Source of the DNA: Lachnospiraceae bacterium
GTDB lineage: Bacteria; Bacillota; Clostridia; Lachnospirales; Lachnospiraceae
Assembly (NCBI GenBank): GCA_022845955.1
Contig: AP025576.1
Coordinates: 5,642,001-5,706,000, forward strand
DNA: 64,000 bases
Direction of reading: 5' to 3'
Shown here: positions 53,898-63,474 of the stretch, one piece after another
How positions within the stretch are numbered: position 1 is the stretch's first letter
Layout: each line of letters opens with the position of its first letter
Notes under the pieces: generated by a model
Database searches by the model: none
Seen by the model: only the letters and a program-made list of their open reading frames with translations
What the model was told of the DNA's origin: nothing
Position numbers and translations under genes: made by a program

Positions 53898-55049
53898 TCA
53901 CCAGAGCAATATCGTATTTCCTTTCAGCTTATAAACCGCTTCCATAAAAAAGTAATCCGCATAAACCATGGTAACATGGTGTTCCGGATTATGGTAGGAT
54001 GCGGAACAGTTCCTGACTATCGCATCACAGTCACGGCTCCAGTCGGAACGTGTACGGTAAATGGCATCCAGTATCTTGAATGCCGACTGTTTGTACATCT
54101 CCTTTTCCTGTTCCGGAACCGCCTTCGCCAACTCCAGCAGACCTCCAGCTATGACACAAGCGCCGCAGGAATCCTCCCAGGCCGGCTCTTTGGGCTGTCT
54201 GAAGTCCACAGGGATAATTCCGCTTTCATCCAGCGCAGCCATACAATAGTGGGCCACTTTCTTTGCGGTAATCAGATATTCTTCCTTTCCCGTATGTAAG
54301 TAACTGATCATAAAACCATATACTGCCCAGCCCTGTCCTCTTGTCCAGGAAGAGCCTTCTCCATATCCTTGTCCGCCATAACTGCGTAACATCTCTCCCG
54401 TTTCAGGATTAAATTCCACTATATGGTTTACACTACCGTCAGGACGGACAAAATATTTCATAACTGTATCTGCATGTTTTACGGCAATATGATAAAATCG
54501 GGGATCCTTTGTTTCTTCAAAAGCCCAGTAAAGAAGAGAAAGGTTAAACATACAGTCGATAATTGCCCATCCTCTTGTATCTTCCCCTGGAAGATCATTC
54601 CACGCCCGTATAAACTGTCCTTCCGGATTATAACGTCCCGCCAGAAGCGTAGCTGCATGAAGAGCAGTCCTTCTGGAACGCTCATTCCCTGTCAGCCTTA
54701 AATCCGCTACGCAGGTTGGCTGAAACATAAAGCCCACATCATGATGAAGCCCATAAAAATCCATAAGACACCGTTCCATACGGTATTCTGATCTTCTTGC
54801 AATTTCTGCATATTTCTCATTCCCGGTATCCTGAAACAACAACCACATCATCCCGCCGAAAAAGCCATTTGTCCACCAGTTCAGTCCATTATCCGCACTC
54901 CATTCTTTGGCCATATCTCCTTTATCATCATAGTTACCGCCGCAGTCTGTGGTATAAGGGATTTTTTCCCTGTTTTTCTCACTGACCCATTGCATCTTTT
55001 CCCTTATTTTCCCGGTGACTTCCTCTGCCCATATGCTGTACTTATCCAT
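53898..55049 (-). CDS. Glycoside hydrolase family 88 (unsaturated glucuronyl/galacturonyl hydrolase)
   Basis: A 383-residue (alpha/alpha)6-barrel enzyme without signal peptide; CGGAGG lies before the ATG. Characteristic segments: WWTNGFFGGMMWLLFQDTGN, HHDVGFMFQPT with a catalytic-site Asp, the second Asp in IIDCMFNLSLLYWA, and SSWTRGQGWAVYGF. GH88/GH105 enzymes hydrate and cleave the 4,5-unsaturated uronic acid left at the chain end by polysaccharide lyases. So the gene predicts that a lyase works upstream, for which the heparinase-like protein of the same operon is the candidate. Confidence 0.93.
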   Translation of the reverse strand: MDKYSIWAEEVTGKIREKMQWVSEKNREKIPYTTDCGGNYDDKGDMAKEWSADNGLNWWTNGFFGGMMWLLFQDTGNEKYAEIARRSEYRMERCLMDFYGLHHDVGFMFQPTCVADLRLTGNERSRRTALHAATLLAGRYNPEGQFIRAWNDLPGEDTRGWAIIDCMFNLSLLYWAFEETKDPRFYHIAVKHADTVMKYFVRPDGSVNHIVEFNPETGEMLRSYGGQGYGEGSSWTRGQGWAVYGFMISYLHTGKEEYLITAKKVAHYCMAALDESGIIPVDFRQPKEPAWEDSCGACVIAGGLLELAKAVPEQEKEMYKQSAFKILDAIYRTRSDWSRDCDAIVRNCSASYHNPEHHVTMVYADYFFMEAVYKLKGNTILLW

Positions 55050-55090
55050 GCGTGCTACCTCCGTTAATTCTTCCTATGTTAACCAATTTT

Positions 55091-56194
55091 CTACAATTTT
55101 TGTGCGACGAAATCATAGCAGGTTCCATACCATGCATGTCCGCCTTCAGGAACAGTGAATTTGATATTATCCTGTGTCTGAAAAAGAGTATATGCTTCCC
55201 GGATTTTTTCCACCTGCTCTTTAGGACCGGCAATCCCCTTCGATCCGTTTTCCACATCCGTACTTCCGTTTTCAATGTAAAGAGGCCTGGGCGCTATCAG
55301 CGCACAGATATCACTGATATCCGCCAGTTCCCATAATCCGGGAAAATAATTGCAGCAACAAAGATGGCTGTGAAACATACTTTCATAGTATCCATGCACA
55401 TAACCGCTTATCACAGCTAACCGAATCCTGTCATCCATAGCGGCAAGCCACATAGCAGCCTGACCGCCGCCGGAAAAACCGGCACAGCCAATCCTCTCTT
55501 TCTCTACGTAGGGGAGCGTCTGTACATAATCCAGAAGCCTGCACATATCCCATAACATCAATCCGGTCAGACTGAATCCAAGCGCCTGGGAGGTAAGCGA
55601 CAGATTTTTACAAGTGGAATCCAGAGGAGTCTGCTGCCCTTTCGGCATAAAGCTGGCATCCTCTGCCGGAAGCATTTCCAGCCTTTCTCCGAAACCAGGT
55701 AAATCCGGACATAGAACAACATAACCCCTTTTGACGAATTCTTTCCCGTAACATTCCGCTGGTGTCTTTTCCAGTTTTCTTTTTACCTCCGGTCCCGTTA
55801 TGACGCCGGCCACCGTATCTTTATTCGCCCCATGAGCAGGAAATGCAAGTATTGCAGCACTTTTTCCGGAATCTCTAATATTATCAGGAAGCAGGATAAA
55901 AAAAGGCATATGTACACCCGGCAGTGTTTCTATCGCCATCTTTTTGCGAATATATCCATTCTCCTGTACAATTTCCAGTTCCTGAACGCTCTGCTGTGTT
56001 TTTACACCATCCTCTCTTTGAACCACACATGCCAGTTCATGTATTGCCGGAATGCCCATTTTCTCTGCCAATGCAGTTCTCAGTCCATCTTTCCACTCTC
56101 TGAATTCCGTCTCATTTTGCGCACAAAAAGATAATTTTCTGCCTCTTTGTCCATAAACTTTCCTGAAAAAATCCACGTAAGAATAATGTTCCAT
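55091..56194 (-). CDS. Alpha/beta-hydrolase family esterase
   Basis: A 367-residue protein without signal peptide. The start at 56194 has AGAGG about 9 bases upstream. It shows the nucleophile elbow IGCAGFSGGGQAAMW (Ser in GFSGG), an upstream GYVVLCPDLPGFGERL oxyanion region and a late EGGHAWYG with the catalytic His. This layout is that of the acetyl-esterase-like Abhydrolase_7/dienelactone-hydrolase group. In this operon it likely removes acetyl or other esters from the oligosaccharides before the hydrolases act. Confidence 0.85.
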   Translation of the reverse strand: MEHYSYVDFFRKVYGQRGRKLSFCAQNETEFREWKDGLRTALAEKMGIPAIHELACVVQREDGVKTQQSVQELEIVQENGYIRKKMAIETLPGVHMPFFILLPDNIRDSGKSAAILAFPAHGANKDTVAGVITGPEVKRKLEKTPAECYGKEFVKRGYVVLCPDLPGFGERLEMLPAEDASFMPKGQQTPLDSTCKNLSLTSQALGFSLTGLMLWDMCRLLDYVQTLPYVEKERIGCAGFSGGGQAAMWLAAMDDRIRLAVISGYVHGYYESMFHSHLCCCNYFPGLWELADISDICALIAPRPLYIENGSTDVENGSKGIAGPKEQVEKIREAYTLFQTQDNIKFTVPEGGHAWYGTCYDFVAQKL

Positions 56195-56395
56195 ATTCTG
56201 TTTCCTCTCTCCATATCTTGATAAAGCCACCGTAGCAATCCTTCCCGGCGGCCAATATTTCTCAAAATAATTCCACTGCAGATTCAGTATAAAGAAATAG
56301 CCGCGGCATTCCTATGGCATAATCCATGTTTTTACTGTCCTTTTCTGCTGTAAAAAGGATTCATTTTTTCTGACAGCCCAGACTTGTCTGAATTG

Positions 56396-59300
56396 TTAGC
56401 ATTGTCTTCCTGTGCTTTCAATTATCTTACTTTTTCCCTTACTTTTTTCAAAGGTTATTTCTTGTACAGCTTTTTTAAAACATATCGTTTCAGTGCTGCC
56501 GTCTGTCTTTTCCACTATTAGCTCATTGTTTAAATAAGACGCTTTTTTAATCACAGATTCTTCTTCAAACAGTTCTAATATAGAAATAAATTCTGCTTCC
56601 TCTCCTGTCTTGCGCAGGCAGATCATTTTTCGTTCAAACGAATTTACATATGGGAGATAATTCATTCCAATAATGCCTGAAAAAGTCCTGCTGCCTTCAG
56701 GAAGCTTAATAAGCAGCTCCCCTTCATTCCGTTTTTCCGGCGTAAGCCAGATTCCGTTCCGGTGATGTTCTCCTTCAACCAACGCCGCCGAAATAGAAGG
56801 AATGCCATCCTGCAGACGACACATATCTGCAGTAATGGGCATTGTCCGTCCATCAAATAATGTTACTGCTGCATCTGTCAGCACCAGCGGTGACTCCTCG
56901 CACCCATTACAATAATCTGCCTGAAAACGAAGCTTAAGAAATCCTTCCTCTACAGGAATATTACATAACTTCGCAGCTCCCAGAATCCATGCACCGGTTG
57001 TCCCCTCTTCCAGCTTCCTGCCATTCTGCTGCAGTTCATAAGAAACTACTGCATATGCGTTTCTGTTTACGGGTGTTCTTCCCGTAATGATTTCTCCGCA
57101 TTCTGTATGTAAATAACGGATTGCCATCTTCAGATGTCCGTCGTCCGGTATACAAGTCTGAAACTTATCTTCTCCATTGCTTCTCAGATTCATCTCAAAA
57201 TCCGCCTGTACCAAATCGTCTGTAGGTTCATACACATCGCAGTCTGTAATAAACTGACCGCTTGACAATGCACTCTCATCAAATTTATTCCGATGTTCTT
57301 TATATTTTACATTTGAAATAGATTTCAGTCCTGCCGGATGATAAATACAATCATAAACATGTTCCTTCTGCGCCTTAATGTGATCATTAATAATCAGATA
57401 GTCATTTGTTAAGACAAATGTCCTCGTACTCGTAACAGTCTCTGTATAATCTGTCACCTCTCCATACTGTGGATGGTCTTTTAAATATGGGAATGATTTT
57501 CCTTCTTTAAGCGCTTTTTCATATATATCAACGCCTTGTCCGTACTCCATTCCTCCGAAAGGTGGGTTTGCCCATCTAGCTTTTGCCTGCAGGCCTATAA
57601 CCTGCATGTTTTCTCCATCATACTGCAGTAATTTTTCACAGGGAACTGCCTCCTGATTCTTGCCATCCACCACCACCATATTGTGGTTCAAAGAATTCTG
57701 AACATAAAACTTATACATATAACTGCTGTATGTATACCATACGAATTCCGGAAAATAAAAGCTCTTCCCGTACCTCATCATAGAAACAAGACTCAGTCTG
57801 TCAAAATGACCATGATATCCCCCATGAGAACCATATTTTGTCACCATCTGTATTCTTTCGCGGTCATTTTCCCCTTTGCTTCTGAGAACGGTATATCCGG
57901 CATTATAAGAATCCGCATTCATTTTATAGAAACGGCTCCCATCATAATCCGGTAATTCTGCCACGCCATACAGACAGTCACGGCAAGGGGACAGCGAAGC
58001 AAAATATGCATATTCCGGCTTCCTGTAAATATAATATGCCAGGTCATACGGTGAAAAGCCATGCCGTCTTGTATAAATTCCATGATCCTGTGCGTCATTC
58101 ATTGCAAAGACCACCCCCCTGTAGTCCGCAAACGGCATCAGACCCTGAAGCATCATTTCAATATTCCGGTAATTTTTTTCCTTTGCCCCCCATTCTGCAG
58201 ATTCCGTTCCATAGCGGAACTCTGATCTGGGCGCCAATTCGCAAAAATTATTCGCACTGACCTTTTCATTCAGGATATAGTATCCGAACCTTTCCAAAGG
58301 TATTCCAACCTGCATAAATAAAACCAATACCCACAGATTATAGCCTAAGGTACACTCATAATACCAACCGTCATCAAAAATACTTCTGGACAAATGCTCT
58401 AAAATACCGCAGTTTCCATATACAAAACGCTCAATTCTCTCCGCATCCTGTACCGCCATGGCACAACATGCCGCCCCTACCATTTCCGCAAGGTAATGAT
58501 TTGATATTTCACCAATATACAATTCACGATCTACAATATGCATATATCTGTAAAAACACTGCTCTACTTTTTCCTCTTCCATTTCGGTTAAAAAGCCTTT
58601 GCCTTTAATCAGATCATATGCCATCGCCATATGCTGGAAAAAGTGCCCTTCCTGTACAAGTGCATTTGTCCCCGCCTGATTTCTGTCGAGATATTTGGAT
58701 ATCAATATTTGAAAAAGTTTTGCACATTTTAAAGCGTATTGTTTCTCTCCGGTAACTTTATAAGCCACTGCAGTATTCATACATTTTTCTGATTCAAAAG
58801 TTTCTATAAAACCGTTTTTGCTGTTTTGATCAGCAGCTTCCGGAATATAAGATTTTACCTCATAAGGCTCGAATTCTTCCGCAGCTTTTAAATAGCGTTT
58901 AAAATCTTCTTGTGCCCATGAATAGTTTCGGATTTTTTCCCTTGTTTCATTCCATCCCTCTTCATTGTGGATCAGATAAGGATTCCCAACTTTAATTCCT
59001 GTTATAAATGTCAGAGGGTATTCTTTCTTATAATCAATGTCGTTTACTTTAACAATAATCTTATTGTATTCCCTGGAACCGGAAATCATCTTCATACCTG
59101 TTCTGACAAAAATACTAACTTCCCTACAGGATCCTGCTTCCAGCACAATATGTTTTTCCGAAAAGCTGACTTCACAAGCTTCCCACCCATTCTTTTCTTC
59201 TCTGATATCCAGCAAAACTCTTTTTGCAGAGCAGTTTTTAATTCTCAGGCTATATTCCGCCGTCTCTCCATATTCTACATATCTGGAGTACCGCCCACAT

Positions 59301-59710
59301 GTGATATGCAGTGGATTTCCTTCCAGAATCCTGACATCCTTTACCTTGGCTCCCATAAAAGAAAAAGCTTCTGTAAAATACCACTGCATTGCCTGTGCCT
59401 TGTTATATTGGAATTCGTCCAAAGACACCGTTAATCTCTCTGCGCCCTTTTCCACTAATACCGACGCCTCAGGGAAAAATTGATACTCATCATTTAACTG
59501 ATCCCTATTTACGTATGTTATTGCCCTGATATTTAAAATACGATCTTCCGTTTCCGGCTCGAGTATAAGTTCAATGCCACCACATTTAGAAATATCACAA
59601 AATTTCTCACTTTGAATCAGGAAACCATCCATAAACCACCTTCTGGCAGCAGCATCCGCTATAAAACAATATTCCTGTTTTTCTATATACAATTTCCATA
59701 TTCCAGCCAT
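56396..59710 (-). CDS. Heparinase II/III-family polysaccharide lyase-like protein, 1104 aa
   Basis: The protein lacks a signal peptide and is much larger than usual family members (about 600-750 residues). An N-terminal beta-sandwich part (to about 240) precedes an (alpha/alpha) toroid with ISNHYLAEM (Asn404, His405) and DDGWYYECTLGYN (Tyr near 450), then the heparinase II/III beta domain with KYGSHGGYHGHFDRLSL (His629, His633, His635). The rest (about 750-1104) is further beta-sandwich. Such enzymes split uronic-acid polysaccharides by beta-elimination and form the unsaturated ends that GH88 removes. GGAG precedes the ATG. Substrate is open: pectic, alginate-like or glycosaminoglycan oligomers. 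Confidence 0.85.
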   Translation of the reverse strand: MAGIWKLYIEKQEYCFIADAAARRWFMDGFLIQSEKFCDISKCGGIELILEPETEDRILNIRAITYVNRDQLNDEYQFFPEASVLVEKGAERLTVSLDEFQYNKAQAMQWYFTEAFSFMGAKVKDVRILEGNPLHITCGRYSRYVEYGETAEYSLRIKNCSAKRVLLDIREEKNGWEACEVSFSEKHIVLEAGSCREVSIFVRTGMKMISGSREYNKIIVKVNDIDYKKEYPLTFITGIKVGNPYLIHNEEGWNETREKIRNYSWAQEDFKRYLKAAEEFEPYEVKSYIPEAADQNSKNGFIETFESEKCMNTAVAYKVTGEKQYALKCAKLFQILISKYLDRNQAGTNALVQEGHFFQHMAMAYDLIKGKGFLTEMEEEKVEQCFYRYMHIVDRELYIGEISNHYLAEMVGAACCAMAVQDAERIERFVYGNCGILEHLSRSIFDDGWYYECTLGYNLWVLVLFMQVGIPLERFGYYILNEKVSANNFCELAPRSEFRYGTESAEWGAKEKNYRNIEMMLQGLMPFADYRGVVFAMNDAQDHGIYTRRHGFSPYDLAYYIYRKPEYAYFASLSPCRDCLYGVAELPDYDGSRFYKMNADSYNAGYTVLRSKGENDRERIQMVTKYGSHGGYHGHFDRLSLVSMMRYGKSFYFPEFVWYTYSSYMYKFYVQNSLNHNMVVVDGKNQEAVPCEKLLQYDGENMQVIGLQAKARWANPPFGGMEYGQGVDIYEKALKEGKSFPYLKDHPQYGEVTDYTETVTSTRTFVLTNDYLIINDHIKAQKEHVYDCIYHPAGLKSISNVKYKEHRNKFDESALSSGQFITDCDVYEPTDDLVQADFEMNLRSNGEDKFQTCIPDDGHLKMAIRYLHTECGEIITGRTPVNRNAYAVVSYELQQNGRKLEEGTTGAWILGAAKLCNIPVEEGFLKLRFQADYCNGCEESPLVLTDAAVTLFDGRTMPITADMCRLQDGIPSISAALVEGEHHRNGIWLTPEKRNEGELLIKLPEGSRTFSGIIGMNYLPYVNSFERKMICLRKTGEEAEFISILELFEEESVIKKASYLNNELIVEKTDGSTETICFKKAVQEITFEKSKGKSKIIESTGRQC

Positions 59711-59828
59711 AATCCGCTCCTTCTGTTATTATTATGGCACACCCTGAAAAATTGCCAAGGTGCGCCACTATTTATAAATTTTGTAACTGTGCAGTATTTG
59801 CACAGACCTGCTGAACAGTTATAAAATT

Positions 59829-61376
59829 TTACTGATTTACAAATTTCTGCGCTTCGCTGTTTAAATGCTTCGCAATTGCATCTACATTTGCAGCCTTGCA
59901 GTCTTCCGTATATTTATCTACAGCTTCATCCGATGAGCCTTCGTAAGCACCCAACAGAACTAAAGGACGTTGTTCATTAATCAGTTGCGTTCTCTGTGCA
60001 AGCTCTGTCTTTACCGCATCCATATTAGGAGTAAATCCTACCAGGGGTGCCATCACATTCGTTTCTTTATTATGCCAGTCAGTCAGATTTTGTTTTACCT
60101 CGTCAGTATATGTTGCAGTCGCTTTATCAAATTTATCTCTAACAAATCCCCAATAGAACCATCCCATATACTTGGAGTTAGTGGCATCCTGCCCTTCAGG
60201 ATATTCAAGGACTCCATCATTCACAACATAATGTTCCCCTTCCATTCCATACATAAACATATCATAGGCTTCTTCATTTGTGTTCAGAAGTTCAAACAGC
60301 ATCAGTACACGTTCAGGATTTTTGCAGTTAACGTTAATTCCCATCGCATTATTCATAGGTGAATCAAATACTGCCAGAGAATCCGGATACAGATTGGTAA
60401 AACCAACCTCACCCTCTACATTCAGTTTCCAACCCTCATACCATGATTCCACAGTGTTGACCCACATAAAACATTTTCCGTTTTTAGAGTCGTTTATACT
60501 GTCCTGATTGGAAAGTGCATTCTTTTCAGTAATTCCTTCGTCATACCATTTTTTTCCGTAATATGCCGCATCTCTAAAAGCCTGGGTCTGTTCCAAAGGG
60601 ATCATTGCATTATCTCCGGCCGCAATATCATAGCTGAAGTCATAATTGGAAACTGCAGATAAACCATCCCGTGCTTTCATCAGTTCCATCAATTCATTTG
60701 CGCTGTTTCCAATATTAAAAGCATACATACCTGCAGGAAGTTTCGGCGCAATCTCCGTCAGTACCCTGTCCACATCTTCAATAGTCGTAATGTTGGACAT
60801 ATCCACGCCAAGCTTATCCGCAATATCCTGTCTCCATAAAATTGTTTTCTTTCCTACCTTAGAACGTGTCCAGGGCATTGCCAGCAGATCGCCATCCACA
60901 CTACAAGCTTTAATCAGTCCCATATCCTGATATGTTTTCCACAATGTAGGAGCATATTGGGGCAACAGATCCTGTAACGGCAGTAGCGCATGATTTTCAG
61001 ACATTTTAGCAAAATTCATATAATCCGCCACATAACAGCTATCATAATCATCCCCGGCGGCAGCCAGTGATGTCATCTTGTCCGTATAATCCCCGGCAGC
61101 AATATAATTAAAGGTAATACTTTCAAGGTTTAATTCTTCCCTGTATTTTTCACAGAACGCCTCCATAACCTTTTCCTGATCTTCTTTCGGCTCATTCCTG
61201 AGCCAGAATACCAGCGATACAGGCTCTAGACCGCTCTCTGATACGGTCGTTTCTGTCACCGTTGTACCAGTATTTTCTTCCTTGTTTCCACAGCCGATTA
61301 ATAGCCCTGCTGTCATCACAGCAGCTACAGCCACAGAAATTGTACGCTTCACGAGATTACTTGTTCTTTTTTTCAT
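59829..61376 (-). CDS. Sugar ABC transporter substrate-binding lipoprotein
   Basis: A 515-residue lipoprotein with a longer signal (basic MKKRTSNLVKRT, hydrophobic core) and lipobox LIGC (Cys29), then a Glu/Thr-rich linker. It has the pattern of family 1 binding proteins of the LplA/YtcQ type. AGGAGG precedes the ATG. It follows the two permease genes in the operon that reads into the lyase, esterase and GH88 genes, so its ligand is likely a uronic-acid-containing oligosaccharide. Confidence 0.93.
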   Translation of the reverse strand: MKKRTSNLVKRTISVAVAAVMTAGLLIGCGNKEENTGTTVTETTVSESGLEPVSLVFWLRNEPKEDQEKVMEAFCEKYREELNLESITFNYIAAGDYTDKMTSLAAAGDDYDSCYVADYMNFAKMSENHALLPLQDLLPQYAPTLWKTYQDMGLIKACSVDGDLLAMPWTRSKVGKKTILWRQDIADKLGVDMSNITTIEDVDRVLTEIAPKLPAGMYAFNIGNSANELMELMKARDGLSAVSNYDFSYDIAAGDNAMIPLEQTQAFRDAAYYGKKWYDEGITEKNALSNQDSINDSKNGKCFMWVNTVESWYEGWKLNVEGEVGFTNLYPDSLAVFDSPMNNAMGINVNCKNPERVLMLFELLNTNEEAYDMFMYGMEGEHYVVNDGVLEYPEGQDATNSKYMGWFYWGFVRDKFDKATATYTDEVKQNLTDWHNKETNVMAPLVGFTPNMDAVKTELAQRTQLINEQRPLVLLGAYEGSSDEAVDKYTEDCKAANVDAIAKHLNSEAQKFVNQ

Positions 61377-61434
61377 GGGAACCCTCCTATTTAAACGTGT
61401 TTTATATAATTGGCACCGGAACCGCAGCAGAGCT

Positions 61435-62322
61435 TCATCCTTTGACAGATCCCGCCATTATGCCCTTTACAAAATATTTCTGAACAAACGGATATACCAG
61501 CAATATAGGACCGATTGTTACAATACAAGTTGCCATCTTTATTCCCTCACTCGGAATCACATCGCCAAACTGTGTTGCCACAGATGAATCCACCGTTAAA
61601 AGGAACTGTATATTTGATGTAATACTCCTGAGCATTAACTGGAGCGGCTGCAGCTCCTGTTTATCAACCAACATCAATCCCAACCACCAATCATTCCAAT
61701 ATCCAAGGCAGATAAACAACGCCACAGATGCAAATACAGGCTTTGATAAAGGAAGTACAAGCTTTCGCCATATAGTAAATTCTCTGGCGCCATCTATCTT
61801 CGCAGATTCTATAATTTCCTCCGGAATAGAACGATAATAATTTCTTACCAGAAAAATATTCCATGCGCTTACCAGTTGAGGCAGAATCAAAGCCCAAATG
61901 GAATCTTTTAAACCGAGCACATTTCTGCATACAATAAACCAGGGAACCATACCTCCTGAAAAAATCATGGTAAGAAGCACATAGAAATTCATAATTTTCC
62001 GCCCGGGCAAATCTTTTCTCGCCAGTGGATAGGCTGCCATTCCAATAGCCAGCAGACTTAAAACGGTTCCCGTTACCGTTACAAAAACGGTAACCTTATA
62101 GGCCTGCAGCACCCGTCCCGAATTTGATAAAAGATTTTTATACGCCGACAAATCGATTTTTGCAGTAAAGAACTGATATCCGTTTTCAATAATCGTCTGC
62201 TCCGGTGTCACTGAGTTTACCAATACCAGCCAAAAAGGAACCACACAGAAAACTGCCATTAATGAGATTGCTCCAATCGCAACAATATCCAGCAACTCAA
62301 TCTTTTTATGTTTTACTCCCAT
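61435..62322 (-). CDS. Carbohydrate ABC transporter permease, YtcP type
   Basis: A 295-residue permease with the EAA loop IIESAKIDGAREFTIWRKLV and the end KGIMAGSVKG. AGGAGG precedes the ATG, 11 bases after the stop codon of the LplB-type gene. Second gene of the operon. Confidence 0.93.
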   Translation of the reverse strand: MGVKHKKIELLDIVAIGAISLMAVFCVVPFWLVLVNSVTPEQTIIENGYQFFTAKIDLSAYKNLLSNSGRVLQAYKVTVFVTVTGTVLSLLAIGMAAYPLARKDLPGRKIMNFYVLLTMIFSGGMVPWFIVCRNVLGLKDSIWALILPQLVSAWNIFLVRNYYRSIPEEIIESAKIDGAREFTIWRKLVLPLSKPVFASVALFICLGYWNDWWLGLMLVDKQELQPLQLMLRSITSNIQFLLTVDSSVATQFGDVIPSEGIKMATCIVTIGPILLVYPFVQKYFVKGIMAGSVKG

Positions 62323-62333
62323 TTTCCTTCCTC

Positions 62334-63254
62334 CTAAAATAAACTGCTCTCATTATCCATTTTTCTTACCACTGTATTCATAACAACAAGTAAAATGAAG
62401 GAACATACTGACTGGAAAAAGCTGGCTGCCGATGACATGCCAATATCCCCAATTGTCCGCATAGTCCGGTAAATAAATGTATCCAGAACATCCGCTGTAG
62501 AATAAAGCTGCGCATTATTTCCAATCAGAGAGAAAAACATGCCAAAATCGGAATTCATTATTTTACCACAATTCAATAAAAACATTGTAAGTATTAACGG
62601 CTTAAGCATAGGAATGCTGATATATCTGATTTGCTGGACTCTGTTTGCCCCGTCAATCCTGGCTGCCTCATAAAGTGAACTGTCCACTGAGGTCAATGTC
62701 GCACTATAAAGTATCATCCCATATCCTGTACTCTTCCACACGGAAAATAAAACCAAAATAAATATCCACAGTTTGGGTTTTGCGTACCAGTCAATCGCTT
62801 CACCTCCTAAAAAAATAATTATAGAATTAAGAACCCCGTTGCTGTAATTAAACAAGTTATAAGCAATTACCCCAACTACTACCCACGATATAAAATACGG
62901 CAGGAAGATTCCGGTCTGCATAACTTTTTTCAGTGTTTTTTTACGGTATATTTCATTAAACAGGATTGCCAACCCTACCTGGAATATTATCCCTGTTAAA
63001 AGAAATAAAAAATTTAAAATGAGCGTGTTAGCCATAGCCGTCCATGCAGACTTTGATGCAAAAAGAAATTCAAAATTTTTAAAGAACGGTTCTGCCCATG
63101 GACTTCCAATAAAACCATCTCTGAAGTTAAAGCGTTTAAATGCAATTATTACACCAAACATCGGAAGATAATTAAATAGAAACAATAGAATTGCTGCTGG
63201 AAGAAACATCAGATATAATGAACTATATCTTTTCACTTTTTTTATTCTTACCAT
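62334..63254 (-). CDS. Carbohydrate ABC transporter permease, LplB type
   Basis: First gene of the minus-strand polysaccharide operon; 306 residues with YLPMFGVIIAFKRFN after the first helix and the EAA loop LYEAARIDGANRVQQIRYIS. GAAGGGGA precedes the ATG. The gene is divergent from the sensor gene at 63475; the 220-base gap between them must hold both promoters. Confidence 0.93.
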   Translation of the reverse strand: MVRIKKVKRYSSLYLMFLPAAILLFLFNYLPMFGVIIAFKRFNFRDGFIGSPWAEPFFKNFEFLFASKSAWTAMANTLILNFLFLLTGIIFQVGLAILFNEIYRKKTLKKVMQTGIFLPYFISWVVVGVIAYNLFNYSNGVLNSIIIFLGGEAIDWYAKPKLWIFILVLFSVWKSTGYGMILYSATLTSVDSSLYEAARIDGANRVQQIRYISIPMLKPLILTMFLLNCGKIMNSDFGMFFSLIGNNAQLYSTADVLDTFIYRTMRTIGDIGMSSAASFFQSVCSFILLVVMNTVVRKMDNESSLF

Positions 63255-63298
63255 AAATTTCCCCTTCCCTCTTCTTTATTTTTATATGTTCGTCTGAG

Positions 63299-63327
63299 TT
63301 GACAAGAAGTTTTCATGTTTGTATAAT
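63299..63327 (+). promoter_or_regulatory. Consensus sigma-A promoter of the divergent sensor gene
   Basis: TTGACA (63299-63304) and TATAAT (63322-63327) with the ideal 17-base spacing. Both hexamers are perfect. Transcription would start near 63334, about 140 bases before the sensor start codon, leaving a leader of some length. Confidence 0.82.
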
Positions 63328-63474
63328 GTTGTAAACTTCTTACAAATCATACCTAAAGTATATGGTTCAATTTGCGCCAATGTAAACTTTAAATGCACAG
63401 CATTTTATTTAAAAAGACAGTATTTTATCTTTAATTTTAGGTTGTAGACTTTATTTTTAGGGGATTATGTACAT

